Origin: Certhia americana
Lineage: Eukaryota > Chordata > Aves > Passeriformes > Certhiidae
Assembly: GCA_018697195.1 (NCBI GenBank)
Contig: CM031878.1
Coordinates: forward strand, 9,569,351 to 9,633,350
Direction of reading: 5' to 3'
Length of the DNA stretch: 64,000 nt
Shown piece after piece: positions 24,001-37,700 of this stretch. Made by a program: the position numbers and the translations under genes. Each line of letters begins with the position of its first letter. The first letter of the stretch is position 1. Below the pieces are notes generated by a model. It was not told the origin of the DNA and searched no databases. It saw only the letters and a program-made list of their open reading frames with translations.

Positions 24001-27000
24001 TCCTGATGTGAGCAGAAGGCTGCCACTCAAAATAATTTACTGATAATAGACTATCTGGCTTAACAACTTTGACTCTTGCTAATCTTTGTGTGTATTGCTA
24101 CTTAGCCTTTAGTCGATTTTCTCAGCTTGAAAACTAAAGTCTTGAATTCAGTAACACAGCCTTCTAACCAGAAGAACCTGACCAACCCTTCAAGAACAGT
24201 GGGGGAGGAAACAACCTGCACCAGAAGCATGTTCTAAGATGAACTATTGCTGTGCTTCCTGTTACTACTTCACTCTGACAGGCTATATTTCACTTGGCAG
24301 TAAAAACTTTTGTCCTCTCTTGTCCTTGCAGATTCTAATTCAAGGTTAATATTTACATGCAATAGCTCTTTAAGCTGAATCATGTACTTGTAGGGACAAA
24401 GAAGGAGCACGGGCTGTGAAGAGGACAAAGTGTTAGGCTGCTGAACAGATGTTTAGCTTATCTACCTCTGACTTTTCGGGTATTCCTAACCTCTTCTCAG
24501 ATAATCTCTTGTCAGCTTTGAGGCATTTATCTTTGCCTGCCAAGGTGGGGAAAGCCTACCGGTTGGTGAGAATTCTGTTCAGTCCTTAATTCTATGACGA
24601 ACAACAGCCATAATGAAGATTCTCAATTCACTTGTGCACAGGATAAAAACATAGTCATTAAAGGTATCTGTCATGTCGCCACCCCTTTCTCAAATAAAAG
24701 ATATCTGTAAAAATATCTCTAAGGGAAGCGAAATGTTTCTCAACAAAATTGTCCGGCATGCTCTTCCAAGTCTTGCTAAGAAACTGGTATTTCAGGCATG
24801 ACTTGTCATTACTGACAGCCCTCCCTGCAGAGAGTTCAGAGAAGACACCAAAAGTACAGTATGCCAGAAGTTACAAGACTAACTTTCCTAATATACCTGC
24901 AGAAAGTATAAGTCTTGAACAGAGAGTAGTCTGGCTTGAGACAGTAGGTAGCAAATTGTACATCAAGGACTTTGTTGAGGGCCTAACATGGTATTTGTCA
25001 GCAGTATCCATCTGCTTTACACAGGATAGTCCCTGAAGGAAAGGAGGAAGGTACTGCTAGTGTTCTCTTTACAAGCCCTGTCTGGACTAAATGGAAAAGT
25101 GGTTGAGAAAAATGTGTATGATATTATTTTGATGATATAGGCAGAGTTTGGTGCACTTCTCCCAAGGTGGCAGCATCTGTAAAGTCTTTGGATTTTTGAA
25201 ACAGTACGTTTACCACAGAAATGAAGATGGACCATACAACTGATAGTGAATAATTAAGGTATGGTGATACCAACAGACTCATCTACATGGACAGGATTCA
25301 AACTGCTTTAAACTAAGTGCTGACATAATTGCTGGGTGAATGATCTTGTTCTTTGCTATGCCAATATATCTGAAGGCTTTGCCTGTCCTTTCACCCTTGC
25401 ATAAAAGCACATGCCTCTCTAACCTTGCCATGCTTGCTGGCTGAATCTTTTGAAATTACCTCAAAATTAAAGTGTAAGAGAAAAATTCTAGTCTTGTTGT
25501 CTTCCACCTGCAGCTGGAGTAAGAAAATTCTAAGAGGGAAACTTAAAAGAAAAGAAGTCCCCAATAAACAAATGGAAGATTTTATATTATTTTACTTGTG
25601 TGTTAAGCACACCAGCACTTTCCATGAAGATAACATAAATTTAAGTATGATGAAGAACTTGCCAAGCTTTAGCTTATGTGAAGCCCAGAATCCATTGTTT
25701 AAATAAATAAACCATATTTACTCATGGTTGAGGGTCTTTTATTGAAAGCAGAATAGATTACTACTAGCTCAAGCTACATGTTTCCTCCCACCCCAGTGAA
25801 ATCTTTAGGTGAAGCTGGAGACAATTTAGTGCTAGACATGAGGTTTAACCCAGGTATCAAGAAGTAGTTATTTAAAATAGGAGCATGTATTAAGGTTCCC
25901 TTTGTTTATCATTGCATTCTTAATGTCACTAATTCTATTGTTTCTGAGGTGATTTTCAAGGACACTAAGTTGTCCACAGGTATGATAAATGACCTTCGTG
26001 TACTGTGAAATCCACCAGGGAACATAAGTTTACTCTTATATCTTAGATTTGAGAGCATGTCCTGTAAAGTATCCAGAAGGCCCTCACTTACCTAAAATTG
26101 CATTTCTAACACTAAAAAAGAGCTTTTCCATAGTAAGACAGGGTATTTGCAAAGATTTAGCCACACTTGTGTGCATCCCTGCCCACTTGTGTGCATCTTC
26201 CTCCACTCTGTTTTTTTTTTTTTTTTTCTATCTGATTTTATAAAACATAGTGGTCTGCCCTCCATGCAATGGAGGCAGACAACAATGATGACCAGAGATG
26301 CCTTGAATTCAAAGATGGCAGCTGCACGTATAGATGTAGACCATTATACAGTTGCCAAAGTGAGGTCTTGCTTGTGAATATTTTCTTCTTCCTAAGTTAT
26401 TTCTTTTTTATTGCCTTATAATATTACTTCATCATGTGATACAAGTTGTAAAACACCACAGCTGGGTGTAACTCTACTAATTAGAGGAAAAAGGATCACT
26501 GACAGGCAGGATTCAGTGCCTTAAGGTTCTTATTTCATCTTTCCATAATGGAGCTAGGCAGAATGTCCTAAAGCTATAACTCAGCTTCTTTGAGAGCAGG
26601 TCTTATTTCTCTCTTTTGGGCCTCTTCCTTCTGTTCTCTCAACAGTCATCTTCCATATAAGAGTGGGTGTTTATCTAGTGATCCAACTTAACTCTCTTTC
26701 CTTCTTCATTATTTCTGAAGATCTTGATAAATTTAGGGAGGGTTTCCTTATGCCTATGTCTAAAAGCTATCTCCACCCAAAACTATACTATTAGGCAAAC
26801 TTGCTTAGCTACTCTGAGAGAGGAATTCAGTTGACTTCATTTTATCTGATTAAAATGTGGATTTCAATAGCCACAATCTGTTTTAGCATTTTTGAAAGTG
26901 CTTCTTCTGCAAAATCCCTGTGTGCTAAATAGTTTACGGCTTTACAGTTTTCACTTTGTCAGAATTGACACACAAGCCACTCTGTCAGTGATAACCTTTC

Positions 27001-28672
27001 TTAAATAATCGTGCCTTGCTAAACAAACTTTTCCTCTGACATCTATTTCTACTCAGAACCACTTGAAACTTTCACAGCAACACCTTTGTTCATTTGCATC
27101 AAATGTTCCCTAACTGTGGCCAGATAAGTTCTTTACAGAGGAGAACAGGTACAGCTGACAGTTCTTTCCCATTTGAGTGCCCCTATCTCTGTTGATGTGT
27201 TTGGCCAATGTTAAATGCAATTCACAAACCATCTGGTAAAGAAGCTAGGTCTAATTTTGCTTAGATTAGCTAGTTCCCTAAAGGCCTTCCTCCTGGTTAA
27301 ATGGAAATGGTGGCTTTCAGGGTGAAATTCTCCCTTTAAGATCTAGGAATTTGTATTCTTCCTGGGTTGAGTCTGTTAAAAATTGAAACCCATTACTCAG
27401 TTAGTAGCAAGCTGGTTGACTCAGTCTAGTTATCAACTTTGCAGTAAATTGTGGGAGGAAGGGAAGGCAGGAGTGAGAGCAAAACCCTGAAAGTACATTT
27501 CAAGTAATAGGTAAAAGCATCAGCTTTTACTAAGACAAATGAGGAATTGGCTATTGAGAATAACAGCTTCTAATGTAAGGGGCTATGCAATGCTTCAGCA
27601 CTTGTATCTACATACAAATTGTGTCTCAAATGCTGGATAAAAGGGGGGGGCTTGTAGCAGTTTGTCTGGATGCAGGGGGAATTAGAGGGGACCCCAATCA
27701 TTTCGTCACCTAAATAATTTCTTGACTTCCTTTGTTATCCTTATATTTGAGGGGCTAACTGCATCCATTGCAATATCCCAGACAGAAGACTAATAGAGTG
27801 GTTTCTGTAACAAATGTGGATATCCAGTTCTTTCTGGCTTGGTTTAGATCTTCACAACTCTATAAAACTGCTCCGAGTACCTCTGTTTGGTAAGAGTGAA
27901 TGCTTCAGCCATGCTGAAACAAAATATGGTGAATATAAAGAATTGTTTAAATTTGTGTCTCAGAGGCAAAAGGCTCATATGGCATAGAGGTAAGTCATAA
28001 AAGTCCACAGTTTCTTGTCAATTTGCAGGGTTTTTGAAAATCTGAAGGTTACTTGATTATGTTAAGACAAGCATGTGGTGAGTTTGGCTTGAGGTTCTGT
28101 TGTTTTTATTGGAATTGTCTGCAGCCTGAGGAAATTATTTGGTTTTACCTGTTGGGTGATATAACGTCTGACTTTTGCTGTTTATAGAATCATGAATATC
28201 TACTGGCCTCTTTCGGATGTTTTGGTGTCATCCTCATGGGTGTTTGGAACAGATCCTAGCAAAGGTTTCTTGCCTTCTCTCCTATGCTACTTTAGAGATG
28301 CAGCTAGCAGCGCTGAACAAGGATAGACCAAAATACCTGAGGTTCTATAAATAGCCTAAAAAGGTTTAAAAAAGCTAAAGACTGACAGATTAAAACATGT
28401 TGGTGTAAGTACAGCCTGTTGATGTAGATCAGTGTGTCCTGTTGCTTAGGTATTACTGAGGTGAGGGTTCATCACCTCCTGGCCAGTAACTTCATGCTCT
28501 CTGACTCTGAGTCAGACTTACCATATGATCACTCCTTACGCTTTCAGGCTTTGTCAGCCATGAGCATTCAGCGGAACTCAGATGGACTAACAGCTCTAAT
28601 AAGAACATTTCTTCTTCAGGGTAAAATCTTATGTCTTTCTTCTAACTGTTATTTGGATTTTTAAGCCTCCAG

Positions 28673-28792
28673 CGAACATAACTGGCCACAATCCCATCAT
28701 GTCTACTGAAGCTGAAACTACTGCTACCAGCAGCCAGCCTGAACAACAGGCTCCACCAAAGGCACAATCTTCAAAGAAGGAAAAAAAGAAAG
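28673..28792 (+). CDS. DAB2: DAB2 exon 2: 5'UTR end and start codon
   Basis: An acceptor after a pyrimidine stretch (AG at 28,671–28,672, or alternatively 28,664–28,665) precedes ATG 28,699–28,701. The frame encodes 31 codons plus one base: an acidic, Gln-rich start ending in the basic SSKKEKKK block, as in mammalian DAB2. The donor is GTAAGA. The first ATG after the acceptor is used. Confidence 0.9.
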
Positions 28793-31700
28793 GTAAGAAA
28801 TGCTTAGAACTTGAACACCTGCTCTACTCCATGTCCTTAATCTTTTGCATTTGCCGAAACTAAGATCACTCTCCCACTACTGCTGAAATAACTGAGTATT
28901 CCAGCTGACAAGAAGAGTAAGTATATGCCAGTATAATAAACTTATCCAGAAGTTAGGCTTTTAGTTTTAAAAGCTTTTTTCTAGCCATATGTTCTAAAGC
29001 TCACTGTTCCACTGTTAAGTAAGCTAACACTGACAAGTAATCAAGAGTCCAAAGAAGTGAGAGCCCTCTGAGGAGGTGACCAGACCATGGCCCATCACAG
29101 TAGCTGTTAGTCTGAACTTTAACCTGCCTCCTCCCCACTCTCCAGAAAGGAGATTTGTGCTGGTTGCAAATTCTAGTCCATGGACGCTAGAAAACTCATT
29201 CCATGAGAATTATTGTATATCAGATAATAGACTTTTTTACAGATTAGATCATGTATATATAATTACCTCGGTATATATAAATAAAATACCTCCGTATAAA
29301 ATAAAATATATATAAATAAAATACCTCGGTATAAAAATACATACCTAGGTACATCCTTGAGCTATGTTGAACATGCAGAGAAGAAAAGCGAATAGTTCCT
29401 AGCAGCAGGAACAGCAGAAATAACAAATTAGCTAAAATCCCAAATTCTTAAAAGGAAAAGAGTACCAGGACTCATTATAGAAATGATGGTGCTGATATCA
29501 GGTTCTAATATGGTAACTGGGAGACTTTTGCACATCAAGAAGAGATCTGCTTACATCAGAACACAGGGCAACACCTAAAGGCCTTACTGAACACCCTGTA
29601 TGGCCATGGGCATTACCATTTCTGCACAGTGTTTTTTCTTAGCACGTATATCTACTTGACTTGTGCTTATCCACATTTTACTCTTTTATGTGACAAACAG
29701 CTATTCTGAAGCTCCCAGACATTAAAGCACTGGGCTCCAGTCTTTGAACTGAGGCCACATTCTACAAGAGTACTGTGACCTTAAAGGAGTAACTGTTTTG
29801 CAGTGCACACAGATTGTTAGTCAGCTGTACTCATGAGTTTTAACATGTACTTGGTGTATATTTTTTTTAAAGATCACAAATCTCAACATAGTCATTTCTA
29901 TCATAAGAATCCAAGCAAAACCAAAAACAACCAAAAAAGAAAACCCAAACAAAAAAATCCCAACTCATTCAAATGTAAAAATAACCTCAAAAAACAAACA
30001 GACTCACCAAAACTTTTCTCTGTCTCCAGGGCCAGAAAAAACAGATGAATCCCTCTTGGCTAGATTCAAAGGTGACGGTGTAAAATACAAGGCTAAACTG
30101 ATCGGCATAGATGATGTTCCTGAGGCAAGAGGAGACAAAATGAGTCAGGATTCAATGATGAAGCTGAAGGTAAGGGCTTGATCTGTCACATAAGGAATAA
30201 TCTATGGTTAGCCTTCAAAAAGCAGATCAAACAGTCACTTTGGCAAAACTTCAAATACAGCTTAATGGTAATGTAGTTTGCTAACAGCACCATCTAGATG
30301 GATGCTGCTTCCTAAACTGTAACCTCTGGCTAAAAGGATGTTTGTCTGAGTCTGGGAACATTCCTTTGGATCTGTAGGCAACCAGTATAAATACTGGCAG
30401 TATGAATTTCATCACAAATGATGGGCTTGGGTTTTGGAAGGGAAGGGGGGGATTGCTTGTAATTTAATGCTGACCTCAAAGCACAAGTTGGCATCCTGTG
30501 TCAATGGTGACACTGAGAGATACAGACAAATGAAAAAATAAATTAATCTCTGCAGCAACAAAACCATTACTTCTATAGTAAAGAACATTCACATACCTTC
30601 AATCAGACTGGAAAAATAGGTAAAGATACTGCCACCACAGCAGCTTTGTGGACTAAAATCTGTTTTAAAGCTCTAAAATATTTACAGAGGAAACCGTCTA
30701 GATCTGCAGTATCACTTTAAACCTAGGCAGTCATATGTTACAAAGAACAAGTTAAAGCTCAATCCAACAGAAGTCTTGTCAATACTCTGTCATTCATTCT
30801 CTTTAGGGGATGGCAGCAGCAGCCCGTTCCCAGGGTCAACACAAACAGAAGATCTGGGTAAACATCTCCCTCTCCGGTATCAAGATAATAGATGAAAAAA
30901 CTGGGGTAAGATATAACTTATTTTCTTAATGTGATTCTTAAAGCTAGTGCACGTGGAAGTTAGACCAATATGAAATAGATTCCTGTTTGGGCACTATACC
31001 TCACTTCTACATATAAAATTTGGCTTGTGAAATATTTGTAATGCTGAACACTCCTGTCAGAGAGACAGCTGCATCCTATTGTGGGTAGTCAAAGGCTGAG
31101 AAATATGAGGTTTGTACCAAAGATTTTTAACAGCCTCAATCACTTTAACTATAGGGAATAGTAGGAGTTATACTTCCAGAAATTTAAACCAATTGGTTTT
31201 TTCTTTTCCCTAATTCCAGGTCATAGAGCATGAGCATCCAGTAAACAAAATCTCCTTTATTGCTCGGGATGTAACAGACAATCGTGCCTTTGGCTATATA
31301 TGTGGAGGAGAAGGCCAGCACCAATTTTTTGCCATAAAAACAGCCCAACAGGTATGAATCAGACACTTTATTTCATGTGGATAAGCTGTGGATGATGCTG
31401 TTGTGTAAACATTTAACATGTGATAGGAGTCTAGTGTTTTGCTGGCAATCCTACAAAATTCCTTTTGGGGAATACCAGCATGCATGGATAGATTTTATTG
31501 AAAGAGAGACAATAGGAATTGCCTGTGTCACCACTGGCTTCTGTCTTGTACAGTTTCTTTGTAGTCCAGAATAAAAGCACTCAAGTAGTCTTGGTTACTA
31601 TGATTAACAATGCTTAACTTTTCTATGTACCATGAAAGTCATTAGTGAGATGAACAGAGCCATTAGCACAGGCTTCCCACTGTGAAAGTACTAATTCTTA

Positions 31701-34700
31701 AGTAAAATAGCCAGAGCTTCACTCTGAATTAACAGAATATAGGACATTAGTCTAGTTCATGTGATGTTTTACCTTGTGCAACAGGGAAATCACTTATTCA
31801 ATTGCCACAATGATTCTGGGGCCTGTAAATGACAGGTTTGGTCCTCCTAGGACCTCCTAACCCTAACTTGTTGGGAGGGATTCTGATCAGTCTGTGATAA
31901 GTTCCTCACATGCAGAAATCCTGTGTGCAAGGTTAGTCTCTCTGAAGGGACTCTGTACTTAAGCAATACTGGGAAAAGCTACTTAAAATTACCACTATGC
32001 ACCTTCATAAACAACCTGAAGTTAGGTATTTTTTATTTAACAGCTTGTCTTCATAATGATTTTATAGTAGTCACTATTATGACTTGAAGAGACCAGACTT
32101 CAAAGCTAGAAATTTTTTTAGCCATTCCTGCCTGCCCTCCTGGAGAACCTGTTAGCAGCTTTGGACCCACTACAGGTGGGACTGAGGAGTTCCTAGCTGG
32201 AGCATATTACTATTTCAGTAATAGCTATATTGCCTTCTTCCAAGTCTGTTTTATTAGTTTGTCAGCATTCTGACCAATAATTGTATTCATTTCAGTGGAA
32301 TTGTAGATTAAGCACAAAGGCCTTTTGTATGTACTCTGGAGTCTATTTCTTTGTTTCACCACAGGGTGCTGCTTGCCAGCCTCTATGCTCAGCCAGGCCT
32401 TAGACAGCTCTTTACTTCCTGCTGGGTGTTTTTGACATAAACTTGTCTAGCTCAGAAGTAAGGATTTCTGCATCTCTAGTCTGCTGCAGCTGTACTCCTT
32501 GTTAAAGTTGATAATTCTTGAAATGGCTCTTCTGGCAGCTGCATGTCTAAACCCCTTGATAAGGAGAGGATGGTGCTCGGGTGTAAACAGTGAGATCTGT
32601 TCAAAGGATCCTCTGCTTGTGCCAGCTTTAGCGGCTGAAGATGGGGAGGTGTCGTACTCCAGACATTGTCAAGCTGCTGTATGCCTGCCACAGGTGTTCC
32701 AAAGCAGTGCAGCTGACCTCACCACCGTCTCAACAACATTCTTGTTAGTGGCGCTGCAGGGCATGCCATGCCTCTCTAATTCACATTAAAGTGTCATCAT
32801 GTCACAGACCCCATTTAAAGCTGGTCTCTACTTTACACAATTGAGGTGATAATAATCTTATCTTATGCTCACCTTGCTCATTTGTTATTTGTATAGAGGC
32901 TTTCTTTAGGTCCACTGCTAGAGTTGGAAGCAAATAGACAAATGCAAAATGTTCTTCCTTTCAAGAGACTACCAGAAGGCTTAGATAAATTTTGCACTTC
33001 TAGGACTTGTCATGCACTTAAGAAGTACTGCTACCGTCTTTTTAGCAAAAACATAGCAGGCTAGCAAAAATTTGTATACAGCCACTTTTGTAGAGTAAAC
33101 AATAGTTCTACACTGGTTATGTTCCGTCCCCCTTGGATTCTGCAAAAGCAGAATCTTGTATGAAGACTAAACAGGTGTTTAAACTCTTGCTTTTCCTGTT
33201 ACTTCAATCTAAGTCTTGCACTATTTAGGGAAATTCGACTTGTTGCACAGATTGCAGCAGTAGAAGTTCAGGTAAAAGTAGTACATGGCCTAAAATCTAC
33301 ATTCTTTTCCAGGCTGAGCCTCTGGTTTCTGATCTTAAGGACCTCTTCCAACTAATTTATAATATGAAGAAGAAGGAAGAAGAAGAAAAGAAAAAGGTGA
33401 GTAAAAATATAAAAACTGCATGACTCTGAATAAAGCTTGCTTCAATTTTGGCTGAGTTTTGGGCTCTTGTAAGACTTGATGCTAAGCTCTGCCTAAGTCC
33501 AGAAACACTGGAGCTATTGGGTGGCAGTTGTGCCAGCTGTCTGACTGCCTAGGCCTGGTATGGTCCTCCAAAGGGAGAGACTTTTGATATTCTACATGAC
33601 ATTTAGGTATTAAAAGTCTTCTTTTTTCTTTAGAGTGAAGAAGCAAGTAAGACCGAGGTAGGTCACTCCCACTCAGCCTCTCTTGATTAGGTATACTGCT
33701 GCACCACATCTAACTTTGACTTTCTTTATGCTGCCAGCATATGAAGGCAATTTCAGATGGCCAATTACATTGAAATGAAAGTGAAAGGTGTCTGTGGAAC
33801 TAATACTGAATAGTGATCTCTTTCATGCTTCCCTTCCCCATCACTTGCTTTTTAAAGCCCACATGTCCCTTACTTACAGCAAATTTTGAAAGTTCAATTA
33901 TTTCTGACACTGTTATCCATCTATTACAGAATGGTGGTGAAGAACTACCTGCTGACCAAGCTGAAAAAATTAAACTGGTAGGTTAAATTTAAAACTTCAT
34001 GTTGATATTATTAGAGTTCATTAAAGACTGCCTCCATATTGTGTAGGAAATACAGTATTTATAGATACTGTTTATAATGTTTATTGCAGATTTTACAGTA
34101 AATCTTCATGATTCTTGATTCTTTTTCTTGTGAGCACTCTAACAGATACCAATTCTTTCAATATTTCTGACTTCAAGGGAGTTGACCAGATGGACTTGTT
34201 TGGGGATATGTCAACACCGCCTGATATGAGCAGTCCCACAGTAAGTAGAGTCTAGCTTCCTTGCCTTTGCTTTTTCTTTGAAAGCAAATTCAGTCCTAAT
34301 ACTGGTAAACTACTGGTTTTACTGAGGCATCTGCCTAGCAATCATCACTGCACTAGTCAGGTAGGGCTATAGAAATATTCACTTCATCACTAGATATCAT
34401 TCTAGTACCTAATTCTACTAATGTCATTCCAGTAGCTCTAGTTCAAAATTTGACCCAATTGCACAAAAGTGTCCATAACCTTTATCCTAGCTCAGTATGA
34501 CCCCCAAAATCCTGGCATTTTAAATCTGGCACTGTAAGCCACCATCAGCATGATGCAGTTGGTGCTGTCAGCCCAGCCAGTGACCAAGTCTTACCCTTCT
34601 GCATGCTTGGTGGAGAATTAGCACATTACCTTCCACTGGCAAATAGCTCTTCACTGTTATTCTGAAGATAAGACTGCATCTTGAGGCAGTGTGATTTCAC

Positions 34701-37700
34701 AACTTGTCAAAACTAAGGACTAGATTAAACAGCTGTCTTTGACTCAAATGAAAGCCTAGGTGCAATTAGTTCTCACTCTACAGTCACTAGATTGAAGAAC
34801 AAGCATCTAATATTTAACTATGGGATCTGAAAATAGGTGCTTCAGTACTGGGTTTTGGAAACTAAATAGCTGTAATTTTACTATTGACAACAGTGTTTGC
34901 CTGTGTGATTTTTAATATTTACTGGTATATATTGGATACTAGAACCTCTTCTTTTGCAGCTATTTTCCTTGATCTTTTCACTGTGCAGCAAAATCTATGT
35001 ATAACTAACTTCTTTTTTCTCTCTGAAAAAATAGGAAGCTAAAGAGATTCTGTTAGTGGATTTTAATTCTGAAATTGAGACCAAACAAACATTTGCAAAA
35101 GAGGATCTCTTCTTGAATGGCATCACAGCCTCTCTTCCACAACCGCAGGCACAGACACCCTTCTTGCCTGAGAGTTCTTTCACTACCAATCTCAGCTTCT
35201 TTCCTACACCTAATCCAGACCCTTTCAGTGATGATCCTTTCACGCAGCCAGTCCAATCTGCACGACCTTCATTTGATTCTCTAAAATCTGATCAGAAGAA
35301 AAGTCCGAGTACCTTGACATCAGTGGGTAATGGTGCTTCAAATGGTGATATTGACTACTTTGATAAACAGTTTGACCAGATTTCTAATAGAACTGGCAAA
35401 CGAGAACCACTAACAGGCATGTGGCCTCTTGAGAGTAAGCCACCTGCAGCAAGAATTCCCAATGTGACACCAGAGAGAGAACGGAATGGCTTTCTTGAAG
35501 TCCCAAAAAACCTGTTTGTGGAAGGTGCTTCCAAAAGAACATCTCTGCAGAATGGAGTAAAGCTGGATTCTGAAAGCAATATCCAATTCCTGCCAAATGA
35601 GCCTATAACAATTAGCCCACCACCACAGAGTACCAAGCCAGGAAGAGGAAGGAGATCTGTCAAGGTGAACAGTGTTCAAGTAATTTATGGTGATATGCAT
35701 GATTTTACTTGGAGAAGCTGGGTGAAGGAAGCTTTTTTTATTACTGCATAACTGACTACTTAGTTTCACAACACATCTACTTCTGCCTGCCCTGCTCACG
35801 CTAATCTCTCTGCAGCCATGGTACCTTCTGATATCTATGACTGTTTCACAGTAGCTATGGTCACTAAATTCTATACTCTCTTCTTTAATGCTGCCATACT
35901 CCTGTAAAGGTCTGGTAAGTATGCTGCTATATGCATATTAACACTTGATATTATGCCAAATCTGTTATGATAGCAGTATGCACATCAACTTAGAGTTTCA
36001 TAACAATAAGCTACTAGTACTAGCTTTCCAAAATCCATGTGGTTTCTCAGTTTGCCATTTGCCCGCTGAAGGCAATTTCAATTACTTGCCTGATTAGGCA
36101 CAGGGTGGCTCTGGATCAGCTTTATCTGTCTTGTACTCAAATTAAGCAAAACTTTGCTGGCCTTGCCCCAGCCACAGGGGTTTCAGCAGACTAAGCAGTA
36201 GTGTTTAAATGGATAGGGTGCAGGGGGAAGCTCACTTATAGCAAATAATTCAGCCATTTTAAGTCCTGCTCTTCTGCTGTTGACTTGTGACTACTGCATA
36301 TTTTACCTATTTAATGCCATGTATCTCCAAAGGCATGAACAAAAGGGTGGTGTTTGAAACTCTTATACTCTAAATGATACATCAAAACTCTCTCCTCTGC
36401 TTTAGATAAAGAAAAGTTTCCTAGCTGTAGACCAGGCAGCCCTGATTGTGCTAGCAGGTGTTCTACCATGGCATCTCACTTTTTTCTCCCTCTTTCTAGA
36501 CTGCATCGGATGACATATTCAGCTCAGACTTCTTTGTGCCATCTACAGAGAGCCTTAGATTGAGCTCAGGGGCACAAGGAGGAGCTCTGCCAACTAGTCC
36601 ACTGGACCTCTTCAAAACAAGTTCTACCACAGCATCTCCACTGGCTGGTCTAGGTTAGTTTACGAAAGTAAAGGTCATGTTCCACTCCAAGATATCCACT
36701 AACACCAAAGCATGGATTGTAGTTTTCTTTTACTTTTTGTATAATGCTATACCCTTTAATCCATGTGCCCTAAACAATTGAGTTCTGTGAAAAGAAGGCT
36801 AAACTCCATATCCTTAACTAAATCAGGATTAAAGCAGTTAACTTCTTTAAATTTGACAGCAGATTCCTGCTTCAGGTACACAAGACTCAAGTGAGTTAAG
36901 CATAATTTGTGAGGTGAGGGTAACATTGCTGCACAGTGTCTTAATAATCATTTAAACAGAAGTAACTATCAAATCCACCTGTCACTTCTGCACTAGAATT
37001 AAGTACATTGCTCCTTCCCTTACAACAAACTCAGTTTTGTCCTTGAAGCACTGAAATTAGCAAAGTAAAAAATTAAACCCTTTCTCCCCCCCCCCCCCCC
37101 CCCCCCCCCCCCCATGGTTTGATTTGAAAGAGATTTCTGAAAACAGTACATGAAAGTCTTTGCTGGTACCCTTTATGGAATTGGTACACTCCTGCTTGTG
37201 GTCTTCAAATGAGTGAAGTGCTGTGTAACAACAATCTCCCCCCAGGTGGCTTGCCAGTAACTTTATCACCATGGACCCCACAGACAGTTTCCATCACTCA
37301 GGCTACATCAGTCTTTCAGTCTATGATGCCTGCTCAGTCTCCAGGATTTACTCAACCACTTGCCTTTGGTACTCAAGCATTGCCAGGCTGGAACCAATCT
37401 TCATCTTTTGGTGCCACACCCACCCAATCTTCTGGTCTCTGGTCACAGCCAGCACAAGTTCCGCCTAGTTCTTGGGCACAGCCAACCAGTGCTGTAAATC
37501 CCTTCCAGAGCAATGTGTTCACATCTCCAACACTACCACCAGCTCAGACAGCCTCAGCACTGCCCTCCATGTCAACAACAGCCAGCCCACCTCAGCCACC
37601 ACCCAGAGCTGCACTGCAGAAGGAGCTGTCTAAAAAAGAGAATGATGCATTCATTGCTCTGGATCCACTTGGGGATAAAGAAATGAAGGACGTCAAGGAA

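Larger units (their letters stand above)
16562..28672 (+). other. DAB2: Inferred DAB2 intron 1, no coding gene seen inside
   Basis: The 12-kb interval between the candidate exon 1 donor and the acceptor before the start codon shows only short random open frames on both strands. It holds the GT/minisatellite array, a perfect 17-bp inverted repeat (17,459–17,504), an 18-bp tandem duplication (17,995–18,030, one mismatch) and a poly-T run at about 26,210–26,227. I see no recognisable transposon ends. Other non-coding 5' exons could be hidden here. Confidence 0.5.

Noticed and set aside
34995..35243. Minus-strand frames opposite DAB2 exon 10
   Set aside because: Shadows of the coding exon, which has clear homology on the + strand.
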